Assembly: GCA_002746535.1 (NCBI GenBank)
Contig: NVWA01000025.1
Coordinates: 33,897-95,360 of the forward strand
Source: Planctomycetota bacterium
Lineage (GTDB): Bacteria > Planctomycetota > GCA-2746535
Direction: 5' to 3'
DNA: 61,464 nt
Shown piece after piece: positions 29,282-37,703 of the stretch. The position numbers and the translations under genes were made by a program. Every line of letters begins with the position of its first letter. The stretch's first letter is position 1. The notes beneath the pieces were generated by a model. That model was not told the origin of the DNA and made no database searches. It worked only from the letters and a program-made list of their open reading frames with translations.

Positions 29282-30442
29282 CTAAGCCATCTTCACAATA
29301 TTTTGAAAGGGTCTTTTTAATCCAAAATAATTAATCTCTGCATCGCTCATTTTAAAATCAACACTTTTGAATTTCTCAACCATTTTTACTTCTTGAGTCT
29401 CAGACACCATGCTTGACCAAAGAGAAACTCTTTTTCCATTTCCGGCCCTTGCATCATTGATCATGTCTCTTGCATCTTGACTATTCAAACATAGTAACGC
29501 CGCTACTATCCCACGGACTCTACCACAAGGTTTCTCATCACCCACCTGCTTAAAACCTAAAAACCTTGTATAAAAACAACCATGCTTTGGTTGACACTCA
29601 ACAAGAACTTTTGACTCTTTATCTAGTGTATAGGTATAAGCAAAGATATGATTAATCATGTCCTTAAGTAGACTTTTTGAATTTCTGAATTTCGTATCTA
29701 TTACCAACCTATTAATCTCAAACATCGCTTCTGAATTTTCTCTCAACCCAGCCACCTCTTCGGAGAAACTCTCCTCGCAAGCTAAAGTCCCAAAGTTATT
29801 CCTAACTACACTAACGGTACCTACCACTGCACCATCCAAATCTTTAACAATAAAAGAAATTGTATCTGAAAATGCATCATAATCTTTTACATACATCCCA
29901 CTATCTATCTTATCTATATAACCACTCTCAACATATACCCTATGAGCTAACTTATAACACTCAACTCTATCTGCCATAGAGCTAACAACTGATATCGTAT
30001 AATCAACAGATGGCACCTTCTTCTCATACGACCCCGACTGTCTGAAATCTTTATCAATAGCTTTTATCGCCTGTGATGCTGCGGAGACTTTTCTCTTCTT
30101 CATCACTCCATTCGTCTTTTCCATACCAGGTTTTTCAACCAAGACATCACGCAGCTTACCACCAGGCTCAAAGAGATCTTCTCTCTCAACTGCCCCAAAG
30201 TAAACCAAAATACCATGAACAAAGCACTTATTGAATATCGAACTACTAACCAACAAAGTACCTGTTAACATTACACCCAGAACAAACCAAGGCTCAACGA
30301 CACTTAGACATGAAAAAAACAGAATAGATAAACCACTAATTAAGCGGCCAAACCTATCAACACTCCATAATTTAAATCTTGGAAGGTCTTTCTCCAAAAC
30401 TTCAACGTTCAGATTTTCAACTTTTGCATTGACAGTTTTCAT
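29282..30442 (-). CDS. Membrane-anchored FeeM-like N-acyl amino acid synthase
   Basis: The 386-residue product has two parts. Residues about 27-85 match the DUF2892/YgaP-type double transmembrane segment (SVDRFGRLISGL through VHGILVYFG). Residues about 146-325 match the FeeM-type acyltransferase of the GNAT superfamily: YKLAHRVYVESGYI, FSDTISFIVKDLDGAVVGTVSVVRN, FEINRLVID and HGCFYTRFLGF. FeeM-type enzymes transfer a fatty acyl chain from acyl-ACP to an amino acid. ATG 30442 is certain in context: AAGGAG precedes it, and the longer frame would start inside the -24/-12 promoter. Divergent from the sigma-54 activator. Substrate amino acid and acyl chain cannot be read from sequence. Confidence 0.75.
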   Translation of the reverse strand: MKTVNAKVENLNVEVLEKDLPRFKLWSVDRFGRLISGLSILFFSCLSVVEPWFVLGVMLTGTLLVSSSIFNKCFVHGILVYFGAVEREDLFEPGGKLRDVLVEKPGMEKTNGVMKKRKVSAASQAIKAIDKDFRQSGSYEKKVPSVDYTISVVSSMADRVECYKLAHRVYVESGYIDKIDSGMYVKDYDAFSDTISFIVKDLDGAVVGTVSVVRNNFGTLACEESFSEEVAGLRENSEAMFEINRLVIDTKFRNSKSLLKDMINHIFAYTYTLDKESKVLVECQPKHGCFYTRFLGFKQVGDEKPCGRVRGIVAALLCLNSQDARDMINDARAGNGKRVSLWSSMVSETQEVKMVEKFKSVDFKMSDAEINYFGLKRPFQNIVKMA

Positions 30443-30478
30443 GATGGCTCCTTTAGATTGGACATTTGCTATATTAAC

Positions 30479-30493
30479 GCAAGGCACATGCCA
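30479..30493 (-). promoter_or_regulatory. Sigma-54 (-24/-12) promoter of the acyltransferase gene
   Basis: On the minus strand TGGCATGTGCCTTGC has GG and GC separated by exactly 10 bp, matching the TGGCAC-N5-TTGC consensus at all but one position. Transcription should begin near 30467, which leaves a 25-nt leader with the AAGGAG ribosome site. The neighbouring gene encodes an RpoN-type activator, which supports the call. Confidence 0.88.
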
Positions 30494-30538
30494 AAAGCCT
30501 AATAGTCATAAACCGCTTATTCACAGTGGATTAGATAT

Positions 30539-30657
30539 ATAGACGCAAATATAAAGAATAGAAATGATCCCTTTGAGTCATTAATAAGCTTATTAAATCT
30601 TCAAATTGCGTCTATTGTTGATAAGATTGCGTTTATATTTGAATAAATTGCGTCTAT
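30539..30657. promoter_or_regulatory. Phased activator sites (TTGCGTCTAT) in the divergent gap
   Basis: Three direct copies lie at 30606-30615, 30627-30636 (one mismatch, TTGCGTTTAT) and 30648-30657. Their spacing is exactly 21 bp, two helical turns. An inverted copy (ATAGACGCAA) lies at 30539-30548. Relative to the predicted sigma-54 start they sit near -72 to -81 and -139 to -190, the usual range for enhancer sites. They also end 20 bp before the activator's start codon, so they may serve autoregulation. Confidence 0.75.
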
Positions 30658-30677
30658 CACTAAGGAAAAGAGATCAA

Positions 30678-33047
30678 ATGAAATATGAAAAAGAGTTCAT
30701 TGATGCATGGTTCACGGTAGATACAAAATCAATGAAAGATATCGTTGAAAAGGTTGATGCGGGTTCAAAGGAAAAACAGCTATACGCCAGTTTTTCTAAA
30801 TGCCCGTTCCCATCACGAACTATAAAGGAGTCAGATTTTAAAATTATCCTAAACATCATCGAGACCTCGCATAAAAACATCGACCTTGTTTCAATGGCAC
30901 TTTACATCACATCGAAATTCCTTTATTCAAAAGACAAACCACATGAACTACAAAGGTTAATTCAAATATATGAAAACCTTGATAAGTCAAAGATGATGCC
31001 GGAGTCAAGAGGGCTATTCTACTGGTCGATGAGGCAAAAATTTATATCAATAAATGCTCAACAAGAAGCGATCAATTCCCTTGAGGACGCAGCAAAAAAC
31101 TTCCCTGAAAATACAAAATGGTGGTACCTATCGAAAGAGGCGCTAATTATTTCAAAAATATCAAGTGGGAAATCAATCGATATTGACAACGAGTGTGAAA
31201 TACTAAAGCAGTCCACCCAACAACAAAAACAGTCATACCCGATAGAGTTTATAAAAGCTGAATATTATACTAAAAAAGGGTTTTACAACAAAGCCCTTGA
31301 AGAATCTCTTAAAATAAAAGAGGTGACCGATAGCCACCATTTCTATACCTATATTTTTTATCAAAGAATCGATTTGCTATGGAAGACAGGCCGAAGAGAC
31401 GAGGAGAGGAGTCAAGTTGAAAAACATTTAATAAAAAACCCAAACTACTTATCTACAGCTGATTATCTTTTTTTACTTGCTCTGAGAGGATTACGTGACA
31501 ATGAATCTGTCACAACAAAGAGGCACATACATAGCATATTAAAACAAAAAGCGATATCCCCTTTCTTAAGAATTTATGCTAACTCCTTACTTATAGAAAC
31601 TTCTCTTCTAGAGAAAGACTCAGAACAAACTTTCCGAATTCTCAATCATATGGATCCAGAAATGGACAAGCCAGAGTTTTTCTCTAATTGGGTTAGATAC
31701 TTTCTACTAAAAGACGACATAGACAAAGCATGTTATTTTTATAAAAAACTACTGCGCACAAGAACCGAGATAAATGACCTCTTTGAAGCAGCCCATGAGC
31801 TTCCTACCTCAAAATACACCCAACTTTTAATGAGATCTAAAGAACTAGAGCTAAAGAACATTCCAAGCCCTAAACCCAAAAGGGTTAAAACAGCAAAAGA
31901 CGACTTAATAAACAAACTAATAGGGGACACCCCTTCTATCAATAAAATCAAAAAGAATATTCAAGAATTCGCCTCAAAAGATATTCCTGTATTAATAACA
32001 GGAGACACTGGAACAGGAAAAGAAGTCATTGCAAGGCTACTCCATGATCTTTCAGGTAGAGCATCAAAACCATTTATCCCTGTGAACTGTGCCGGCATAT
32101 CCTCAACACTTATTGAAGCTGAGCTCTTTGGGTATAAAAAAGGTGCCTTTACGGGGGCCATAAAAGACAGAAAAGGTCTCTTCGAATCTGCTGGCGAAGG
32201 GACGATATTTCTTGATGAAATCAGCTCTATGCCAATGCAACTTCAAAGCACCTTGCTAAGGGTTCTCGAAAACATGATGGTACGTCCTGTCGGAAGCTCA
32301 AAGCAAATCCCCATAAAAGCTAGAGTGATCGCCGCAACAAATATAAGCCTTGATACCCTTCTAGAAGAGAAAACATTTAGAACAGATCTCTTCTTTAGGC
32401 TAAATAGATTCCAAGTCAATCTACCACCTTTAAAGGATAGGAAAGGTGACATTGCACTTCTTGCACAACATTTTCTAGACCAATTTTATTCCGAAAAAGG
32501 CATATCCCTCGCACCTGATCTAATCGCTGCTATGAACGATTATCACTGGCCTGGCAATGTAAGAGAACTAAGAAATGAGATAGAGAGAATGGTTCTATTT
32601 TCTGAAAACAACCAGGTCATTACGGAAGAAATGGTCAACTTTAGAGAGAGCAAATCTCTCACAGGTAAAAACAGAGAAGCCACCCTAGAAGACAACACAG
32701 GCATTCAAAAAAAGGCTGAAGCTCAAACAAGCAACACAAGCAACCTGAAAGAAAACAGCCAAAGAAATTTCACTTTAGAAAACCCTTTTGCAATTGACCC
32801 GAAACAAGCTATCGATCAAGGAATAAAAAAATACTCTAATCTAAGAAGAGACCTTATCATGAATCTGTTTAAAGAGCACAAAGTCTTAACGAGAGCAATG
32901 ATCATCAGGTTTATTAACTGCGCCCCTAACACAGCCACACATGATCTAAAACTACTAATGGAAGAGGGGTTCATTAAAAAGGTATCTCCAACCAAATCAC
33001 CAAGGTCATCATACTTTATACTAAACGAAAATTCACCAGACAAGTGA
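30678..33047 (+). CDS. Sigma-54-dependent activator with helical N-domain and C-terminal winged helix
   Basis: The 789-residue regulator has three parts. Residues 1-400 are helical and TPR-like (PESRGLFYWSMRQKF, FYNKALEESLKIKE). Residues about 410-650 form the AAA+ sigma-54 activator core: Walker A TGDTGTGKEVIARL near 440, the sigma-54 contact loop GAFTGA near 489, Walker B IFLDEIS near 510, and arginine-finger segment FRTDLFFRLNRF near 572. The C-terminus has no Fis-type helix-turn-helix; instead a winged helix is seen (MIIRFINCAPNTATHDLKLLMEEGFIKKV). ATG 30678, preceded by AGGAAAAGAG, is chosen over an upstream start that would run through the repeated sites. It probably activates the divergent acyltransferase promoter. 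Confidence 0.9.
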   Translation: MKYEKEFIDAWFTVDTKSMKDIVEKVDAGSKEKQLYASFSKCPFPSRTIKESDFKIILNIIETSHKNIDLVSMALYITSKFLYSKDKPHELQRLIQIYENLDKSKMMPESRGLFYWSMRQKFISINAQQEAINSLEDAAKNFPENTKWWYLSKEALIISKISSGKSIDIDNECEILKQSTQQQKQSYPIEFIKAEYYTKKGFYNKALEESLKIKEVTDSHHFYTYIFYQRIDLLWKTGRRDEERSQVEKHLIKNPNYLSTADYLFLLALRGLRDNESVTTKRHIHSILKQKAISPFLRIYANSLLIETSLLEKDSEQTFRILNHMDPEMDKPEFFSNWVRYFLLKDDIDKACYFYKKLLRTRTEINDLFEAAHELPTSKYTQLLMRSKELELKNIPSPKPKRVKTAKDDLINKLIGDTPSINKIKKNIQEFASKDIPVLITGDTGTGKEVIARLLHDLSGRASKPFIPVNCAGISSTLIEAELFGYKKGAFTGAIKDRKGLFESAGEGTIFLDEISSMPMQLQSTLLRVLENMMVRPVGSSKQIPIKARVIAATNISLDTLLEEKTFRTDLFFRLNRFQVNLPPLKDRKGDIALLAQHFLDQFYSEKGISLAPDLIAAMNDYHWPGNVRELRNEIERMVLFSENNQVITEEMVNFRESKSLTGKNREATLEDNTGIQKKAEAQTSNTSNLKENSQRNFTLENPFAIDPKQAIDQGIKKYSNLRRDLIMNLFKEHKVLTRAMIIRFINCAPNTATHDLKLLMEEGFIKKVSPTKSPRSSYFILNENSPDK

Positions 33048-33109
33048 AGTAAATAATATAACGGGCAGAAGATAACAAGATGGTCACAAGGCCCAAGATT
33101 TTAATAAAT

Positions 33110-34225
33110 CTACATTAAGAATTTATCCAGGTCCTGCCGAAGACTTCTGGTTTTAAGCGAATCAGAATATCCAATTCTAAAATGCATAAATAAGCCATCT
33201 TTTTGAATTGAATTTTTCTTGGCAAATACATCAAACTTATCCATGAACTTATCATAAATCTTATGATAAAGCTTATCAAATACCGGCTTGCCATCTTCCA
33301 TTGCCCTAAGGTATAAAAAAACCGGAGCCGTTACAGGCTGCGCTACAATTCCTGCCATTGTTAGCTCCAACCAAAACCTCTGCATTTCTCTTCCGCCACC
33401 GATATGATCACTTGGATCCTTAATCGTTAAAAAGCATGTGTGTGACGATTTATTAACACTTTGTTCTGTGAATCTTCCGATAGCTCTTCCCATACCAAGC
33501 TTAACCATCACTTTCATCCTGCTCCATGGACGAGTAAATTTAAGAAATAGCTCCCCCACAAACCCAGCTTCAAGGTTTTTTATCTTAAACCCGGTTCTGA
33601 TTTTCTCTGCATACTCATCGTCAAGGTGAATGTGCGCATGAAGATACTCATGCACATCCTGACGTTCAAGCATCAATCTAGTTGATAAAAAAACTATTTC
33701 ACCAATTTCTTTTTTCTCATAAGTAGATGTAAGATCGACATTATACTCATCGCTCAACTGCTGCTTTAATCTCTCCAAAAAAGAATCAGGAACAATCTCC
33801 TTAGAGTACATCTTACGGTTAGCCTCTCTTTTAAGAATACAATCCATCAATGGCTGAGGCTCTTTTTCAGTCTCACTAAAGTCGATAATAGCAAAAAGTG
33901 TCCCTCTCTCTTCAGCCGAAAACGTTTGCATCTCACTCTTGAGCCCATTGTGTTTACCGGCAATAATTACATTTTCCAAAAGCGCACCACACGATAGATA
34001 TGTAGCTCTTTGATTCACATTAAAAAAGCTTTTGTCTTTTGGATCCCTATGAAATTCAACCTGATTGCCTTTAATTAAAAACCTCCATGGTTGAACATTG
34101 TCACCAGATGGTGCAGCAATCCCTGCTTCAAGACATTCTTTTATCTTTACTTCCAAGTTGACTCCCTTGTTTATCACTTCCGATCTTTCAATTTTTTCTC
34201 TTGTACAATCAACACTTGCTTTCAT
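33110..34225 (-). CDS. Nitroreductase-fold flavoprotein (Acg/Rv1355c C-half type)
   Basis: The 371-residue protein shows the FMN-binding nitroreductase pattern IAAPSGDNVQPWRFLI at residues about 33-48, REANRKMYSKEIVPDSFLERL in the middle, and GIVAQPVTAPVFLYLRAMEDGKP near residue 290. It resembles the Acg-like group and the C-terminal half of the mycobacterial ThiF-nitroreductase fusion Rv1355c (as I recall that protein). Nitroreductase-fold enzymes reduce or oxidise small molecules with FMN; the substrate here is unknown. The start has GGAGG nearby and lies 18 bp after the ThiF-like gene, so both are almost certainly cotranscribed. It converges on the activator gene with about 60 bp between. 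Confidence 0.75.
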   Translation of the reverse strand: MKASVDCTREKIERSEVINKGVNLEVKIKECLEAGIAAPSGDNVQPWRFLIKGNQVEFHRDPKDKSFFNVNQRATYLSCGALLENVIIAGKHNGLKSEMQTFSAEERGTLFAIIDFSETEKEPQPLMDCILKREANRKMYSKEIVPDSFLERLKQQLSDEYNVDLTSTYEKKEIGEIVFLSTRLMLERQDVHEYLHAHIHLDDEYAEKIRTGFKIKNLEAGFVGELFLKFTRPWSRMKVMVKLGMGRAIGRFTEQSVNKSSHTCFLTIKDPSDHIGGGREMQRFWLELTMAGIVAQPVTAPVFLYLRAMEDGKPVFDKLYHKIYDKFMDKFDVFAKKNSIQKDGLFMHFRIGYSDSLKTRSLRQDLDKFLM

Positions 34226-34243
34226 CGAAAAGCCTCCAATTCA

Positions 34244-35155
34244 TTAAACTGTTACTGTTTTTTGCTTCTCTAGCTCTGCAATATGCAAATCGTTTAGGCT
34301 TGGATAAAGCTGAAAAGCCTTACCCAAAAGAAACTTTTGGATAAACTTAAATCTAAAAGGCCTTCTCTTTTTATATATCATCCCTCTCTCATAAGGATCC
34401 ACATAGATTGATCTTGGGGCGCACATAGGTGGATTTCTTTTTAATATTATTCGTAACACCTCGCAGCTAACTAAGCCTGTACACATTGCAATGGTACTTG
34501 CAAGACATGGGCCCTTCTCTTTAGAAAAGTCTACATAATTTGAATCAATTACAGATTTTTTTGTTAGCGATGGTGTCAAACCAATTAGAAAAGATGCAAT
34601 CTGCTCTGCTCTAGTCATGCTATCATCAATAGAGAAATACTTATCAAATTTCATTCCGTTCGGATCAAAAACAAAAAGGCTTGATGTGTATCCAATGGGG
34701 CTTGAACAGACGACAAAAACCCCCTTCTTTTCTGCATTATTATATAACAGCCTTCTTGGTCCAATTTGAAAGGCATCTATTCCATCAAGAGCGATATCGA
34801 CACCATCCAAAAAATCATCTATATTGTCAGGCTGAATCCCATTTGTAAAACGAGTGATGTTTATATTTGGATTGATATCAAGTGCCATCTCTGCCATAAC
34901 ATCAACTTTTGTCTGGCCTACTTTGCTAATAAAGGCGCCAGCTTGACGTTGAAGGTTCACCATATCGAAGACATCAAGATCGGCAATTTTGAAATTTTCG
35001 ACGCCCATTCTCGATAAAGTTAACAAGTAATTTCCACCTACTGCACCTAAGCCAGCAATAGCGATTGTGCAATCTTTTAACTTCCTCTGCTCTTCAGTTG
35101 AGACCAAACCAATGTTTCGGGCTGTCGCTTCATCGTACTTAAATTTTTCGCTCAT
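34244..35155 (-). CDS. ThiF/E1-like adenylating enzyme
   Basis: The 303-residue protein is a ThiF/MoeB/UBA-type E1 core. The nucleotide-binding loop IAGLGAVGGNYLLTLSRMG (about residues 32-50), the acidic strand end IADLDVFDMVNLQRQ with the conserved Arg, and DINPNINITRF are clear. I do not see the paired CxxC zinc motifs of MoeB or ThiF; single Cys residues occur in CLASTIAMCTG. Such enzymes adenylate a carboxylate, either the C-terminus of a small protein or a peptide or small molecule. No ubiquitin-like partner is encoded nearby, which favours a small-molecule substrate. GGGGG lies before the ATG. It is the first gene of a two-gene unit with the nitroreductase. Confidence 0.85.
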   Translation of the reverse strand: MSEKFKYDEATARNIGLVSTEEQRKLKDCTIAIAGLGAVGGNYLLTLSRMGVENFKIADLDVFDMVNLQRQAGAFISKVGQTKVDVMAEMALDINPNINITRFTNGIQPDNIDDFLDGVDIALDGIDAFQIGPRRLLYNNAEKKGVFVVCSSPIGYTSSLFVFDPNGMKFDKYFSIDDSMTRAEQIASFLIGLTPSLTKKSVIDSNYVDFSKEKGPCLASTIAMCTGLVSCEVLRIILKRNPPMCAPRSIYVDPYERGMIYKKRRPFRFKFIQKFLLGKAFQLYPSLNDLHIAELEKQKTVTV

Positions 35156-35561
35156 TTTACCCCCTTTTTTACCGAAATCCCTAAGACCTATAATCGCAAT
35201 GCTGTGTTATACGTAATTTCCTTGCCAAAATTTAACAAAATCATAAGCACATATTACAGCATTAAAATAGCTAAAGGGGTCATTGTGGAGCGCTGGTCTT
35301 GAATCAAGTGTAATCGTTCTTCGAGCTTGGCCTGCGATGTCCGATAAGAAATGGTGTTTCTATCGGCTCTCACATATAAATTGCTAGGGGTAACATAAAT
35401 TAAAAAAGAAATTCATCTTTAAATGCATAATATAAAAAATCTTACGACTATCTTTTTTGGTAATTCTATATTCATAAACGGCTCATTCAACAGAATCGAA
35501 GTTATGTATGTCCTAAAACATTCCAAATTAAAGCAGAACCTAAGAAAAATCAATCGGGTCT
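35156..35561. other. Intergenic region upstream of the ThiF-like gene
   Basis: About 400 bp without a convincing gene. It contains a weak sigma-54-like match on the minus strand (35213-35227, TGGCAAGGAAATTAC: GG is right but GC reads AC), an 11-bp palindrome CTTGAATCAAG (35298-35308) and a stem-loop at 35341-35366 (CCGATA with TATCGG, plus GAAA with TTTC). The block 35270-35400 is richer in G+C than its surroundings. Confidence 0.5.
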
Positions 35562-37703
35562 TTATTTTTTTATTTTATAATCAGCGACAACACTTTTACC
35601 GGCATATCCACCAGCAGGCAACTTAATTGTAATCGTTGTTGTCTTTTTTGGTGGGTTAAACACGGTGCCTTTTCCGGTGAGATTTGCTGATACTGTTACA
35701 TGAATTACTTTTAACTTTTGTGTTGGATCAGAAACACTTAGTTTAAATTCATTTTTATTTATTTGCGCCATTAATAAACATGGCTTATCAACACTAACAA
35801 TAAGCTCTTTAGCAATAGTGAGCCTTCCTGGTTTAAAATAAGCTATTTGAGTAAGGTTACTTTTGAGATGCTTTACTGCCTGGATTTGAGGTGTATTGCT
35901 TAACACTTCAACTGTAGGTTTCTTATTATACGATTTAGCCTGCTCAAGATTCATGGCAGGGCATATAATATAGGAATAAGATCCACCCTTAGGGGTCATA
36001 CCATGGTCTATACTTAACTCAAATAATTTTTTCGATATTATTTCTTTTGATTTTGGGCGATTAATAGAGTGCCAACTACCTTTTCGTTTTTCATTTCTAA
36101 TTTTTACTTTATGACTTCCTATAAAGAAATAGGCCACTTCATCTTGTAAAACAAATTGAGGAGATTCAACATCATTGCTACCCACTTTATATTTTGATGT
36201 GCTATTATTATTTTTACTAATAATAACATCACCATTTGAAATACACTGATTTACAGTGGTTAAAATTAAATTTTTTGAATTACAGGTTATACCGGCACCA
36301 AGACAAACAACTTCCTTTTCAAAAAAGAACCAAGCCTTACGAGCAGAAAGTCCATTTCTTTCAAAATTAAAAGCTGATAAACCAGTCTTACCATTGGAGA
36401 CACCACCAGCAAAAAATCTTGTTCCATTTCTTTTAGGGTTATTAGTGAAAGCACCTTTTTTCTTTTGCTCAACTGTTGTACCAGGTATTCTTTGCCAATT
36501 CCAAACAGGGAAAATATCAACATATTCATCTCCTGTTCTAAAAATATAATTACAGCCATCAGCAATATAATCGCTTCGGTAACCTTCACTATTAACAACA
36601 CCATCATTGCTAAGAATTCGTTTGGAATGCATTCTTGCAGACACATAATACCCTTTTCCATGATGAGTCATGAAGTCAGAATTCCAAAAATGCCGATTAC
36701 CTTGCAATGTTATTTTCTTTTTATCTTTTAAACCTGCCATCATCGCATTTATTTCATCTTTACGACCAGTCGGTAATTTTAAAAGGTTTTCTCCCGATTT
36801 AATTAAATAAGAAGCACTCTGAGCAGGCCGGCTAATTTCACGTCCTTCGGCACTATAATCAGGAGTACTACCAAAAGCCATCCACTGAGAACCATCAAGA
36901 ATATAACTAGAAATTATTTTTATTTTTTCTTTTGAAAAGGCAAATTCAGTGCCTGCTGCTAGTGCTGCTATCCGGCTACAATCCATTGAAAAACCTGCAC
37001 CATAGCCATGGTTGTACAATAGGTGACCATGTTGATGAAAACTGAAATCATATTGAATACCTTCCCCTCCAGATAATTTAATTTCTTTTTGAATACAAGA
37101 AAAAGCTCTTTTGATGGTATTCGTATTTTTTTCCAACAGACCTTTATTAAGCGTAATCTTTGCTAACCAAACAAGATTTTGACCGGTTTTTCCAATTTTT
37201 CCTCGCTGCAAAATTTCTATACCTTTATTACGTTGTGCTGAAGTCAGTTCATCATCAAGTATCAATAAGATCGGACCAAGAGTCATTGGGACTCCTATAT
37301 CGTTCCACCACCAGTTGGGGTTTTTAAAATCATTCTTTAGCCAATAATTTAATCCTGAAAATACGGCTTTTTTAAATTTAGCATTGTTACTTAAAACCCC
37401 AGATTTATAGGCTAACACTAAAGATTTTAATCTTGACATATGATGGAAGGTTTTCCACTCAGAGCGAGTATTGCTCCTATAATTTATATCAGCCCAGTTG
37501 CCATCTTCCTTTATCGTCTTTAGAAATTTTTCAACATTGGGAATCAATATTTTCTTTTCAAGAAGAGCTTTGATAATTCTATTTTTTATTTTTTTCATAG
37601 ATGACACTTCCTGTGGGAATATTGTATTAGACAAACAAATACAAATAACAATAAATATAAAAAACTTTCCTAATAGCATCTGTATTTCCTCCAAACGTTT
37701 CAC
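35562..37703 (-). CDS. Polysaccharide lyase family 8 (chondroitin AC/hyaluronate lyase-like)
   Basis: The 713-residue secreted protein has an uncleaved-start hydrophobic signal (about residues 11-30) and then an alpha/alpha toroid and beta-sandwich typical of PL8. Candidate catalytic residues are Asn176 (KTGQNLVW), His225 and Tyr234 (SFHQHGHLLYNHGYG), and Arg288 and Arg292 (AEGREISRP). WWWNDIGVP near residue 131 is the aromatic substrate patch. PL8 enzymes cleave uronic-acid polysaccharides such as chondroitin, hyaluronan or xanthan by beta-elimination; total length is close to chondroitin AC lyases. It is the last gene of the operon that begins near 46000 and overlaps the preceding gene by 4 bp. 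Confidence 0.85.
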   Translation of the reverse strand: MKRLEEIQMLLGKFFIFIVICICLSNTIFPQEVSSMKKIKNRIIKALLEKKILIPNVEKFLKTIKEDGNWADINYRSNTRSEWKTFHHMSRLKSLVLAYKSGVLSNNAKFKKAVFSGLNYWLKNDFKNPNWWWNDIGVPMTLGPILLILDDELTSAQRNKGIEILQRGKIGKTGQNLVWLAKITLNKGLLEKNTNTIKRAFSCIQKEIKLSGGEGIQYDFSFHQHGHLLYNHGYGAGFSMDCSRIAALAAGTEFAFSKEKIKIISSYILDGSQWMAFGSTPDYSAEGREISRPAQSASYLIKSGENLLKLPTGRKDEINAMMAGLKDKKKITLQGNRHFWNSDFMTHHGKGYYVSARMHSKRILSNDGVVNSEGYRSDYIADGCNYIFRTGDEYVDIFPVWNWQRIPGTTVEQKKKGAFTNNPKRNGTRFFAGGVSNGKTGLSAFNFERNGLSARKAWFFFEKEVVCLGAGITCNSKNLILTTVNQCISNGDVIISKNNNSTSKYKVGSNDVESPQFVLQDEVAYFFIGSHKVKIRNEKRKGSWHSINRPKSKEIISKKLFELSIDHGMTPKGGSYSYIICPAMNLEQAKSYNKKPTVEVLSNTPQIQAVKHLKSNLTQIAYFKPGRLTIAKELIVSVDKPCLLMAQINKNEFKLSVSDPTQKLKVIHVTVSANLTGKGTVFNPPKKTTTITIKLPAGGYAGKSVVADYKIKK

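Noticed and set aside
30443..30487. Upstream extension of the acyltransferase gene to a start at 30487
   Set aside because: That start lies inside the -24/-12 promoter, while ATG 30442 has a proper ribosome site.
30606..30677. Upstream extension of the sigma-54 activator gene
   Set aside because: The extra codons translate the phased repeats; ATG 30678 has AGGAAAAGAG in front.
34244..35155. Molybdopterin or thiamine synthesis (MoeB or ThiF) as the role of the E1-like protein
   Set aside because: No MoaD/ThiS partner or other pathway gene is nearby and zinc-binding CxxC pairs are not visible; the neighbours suggest another pathway.
35186..35200. Another sigma-54-like match (TAACACAGCATTGC) before the ThiF gene
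   Set aside because: GG is missing and the spacing is one base short.
35423..35626. Short plus-strand open frame (67 codons) between the ThiF and PL8 genes
   Set aside because: It overlaps the end of the PL8 gene, has no ribosome site and its sequence looks like AT-rich spacer.
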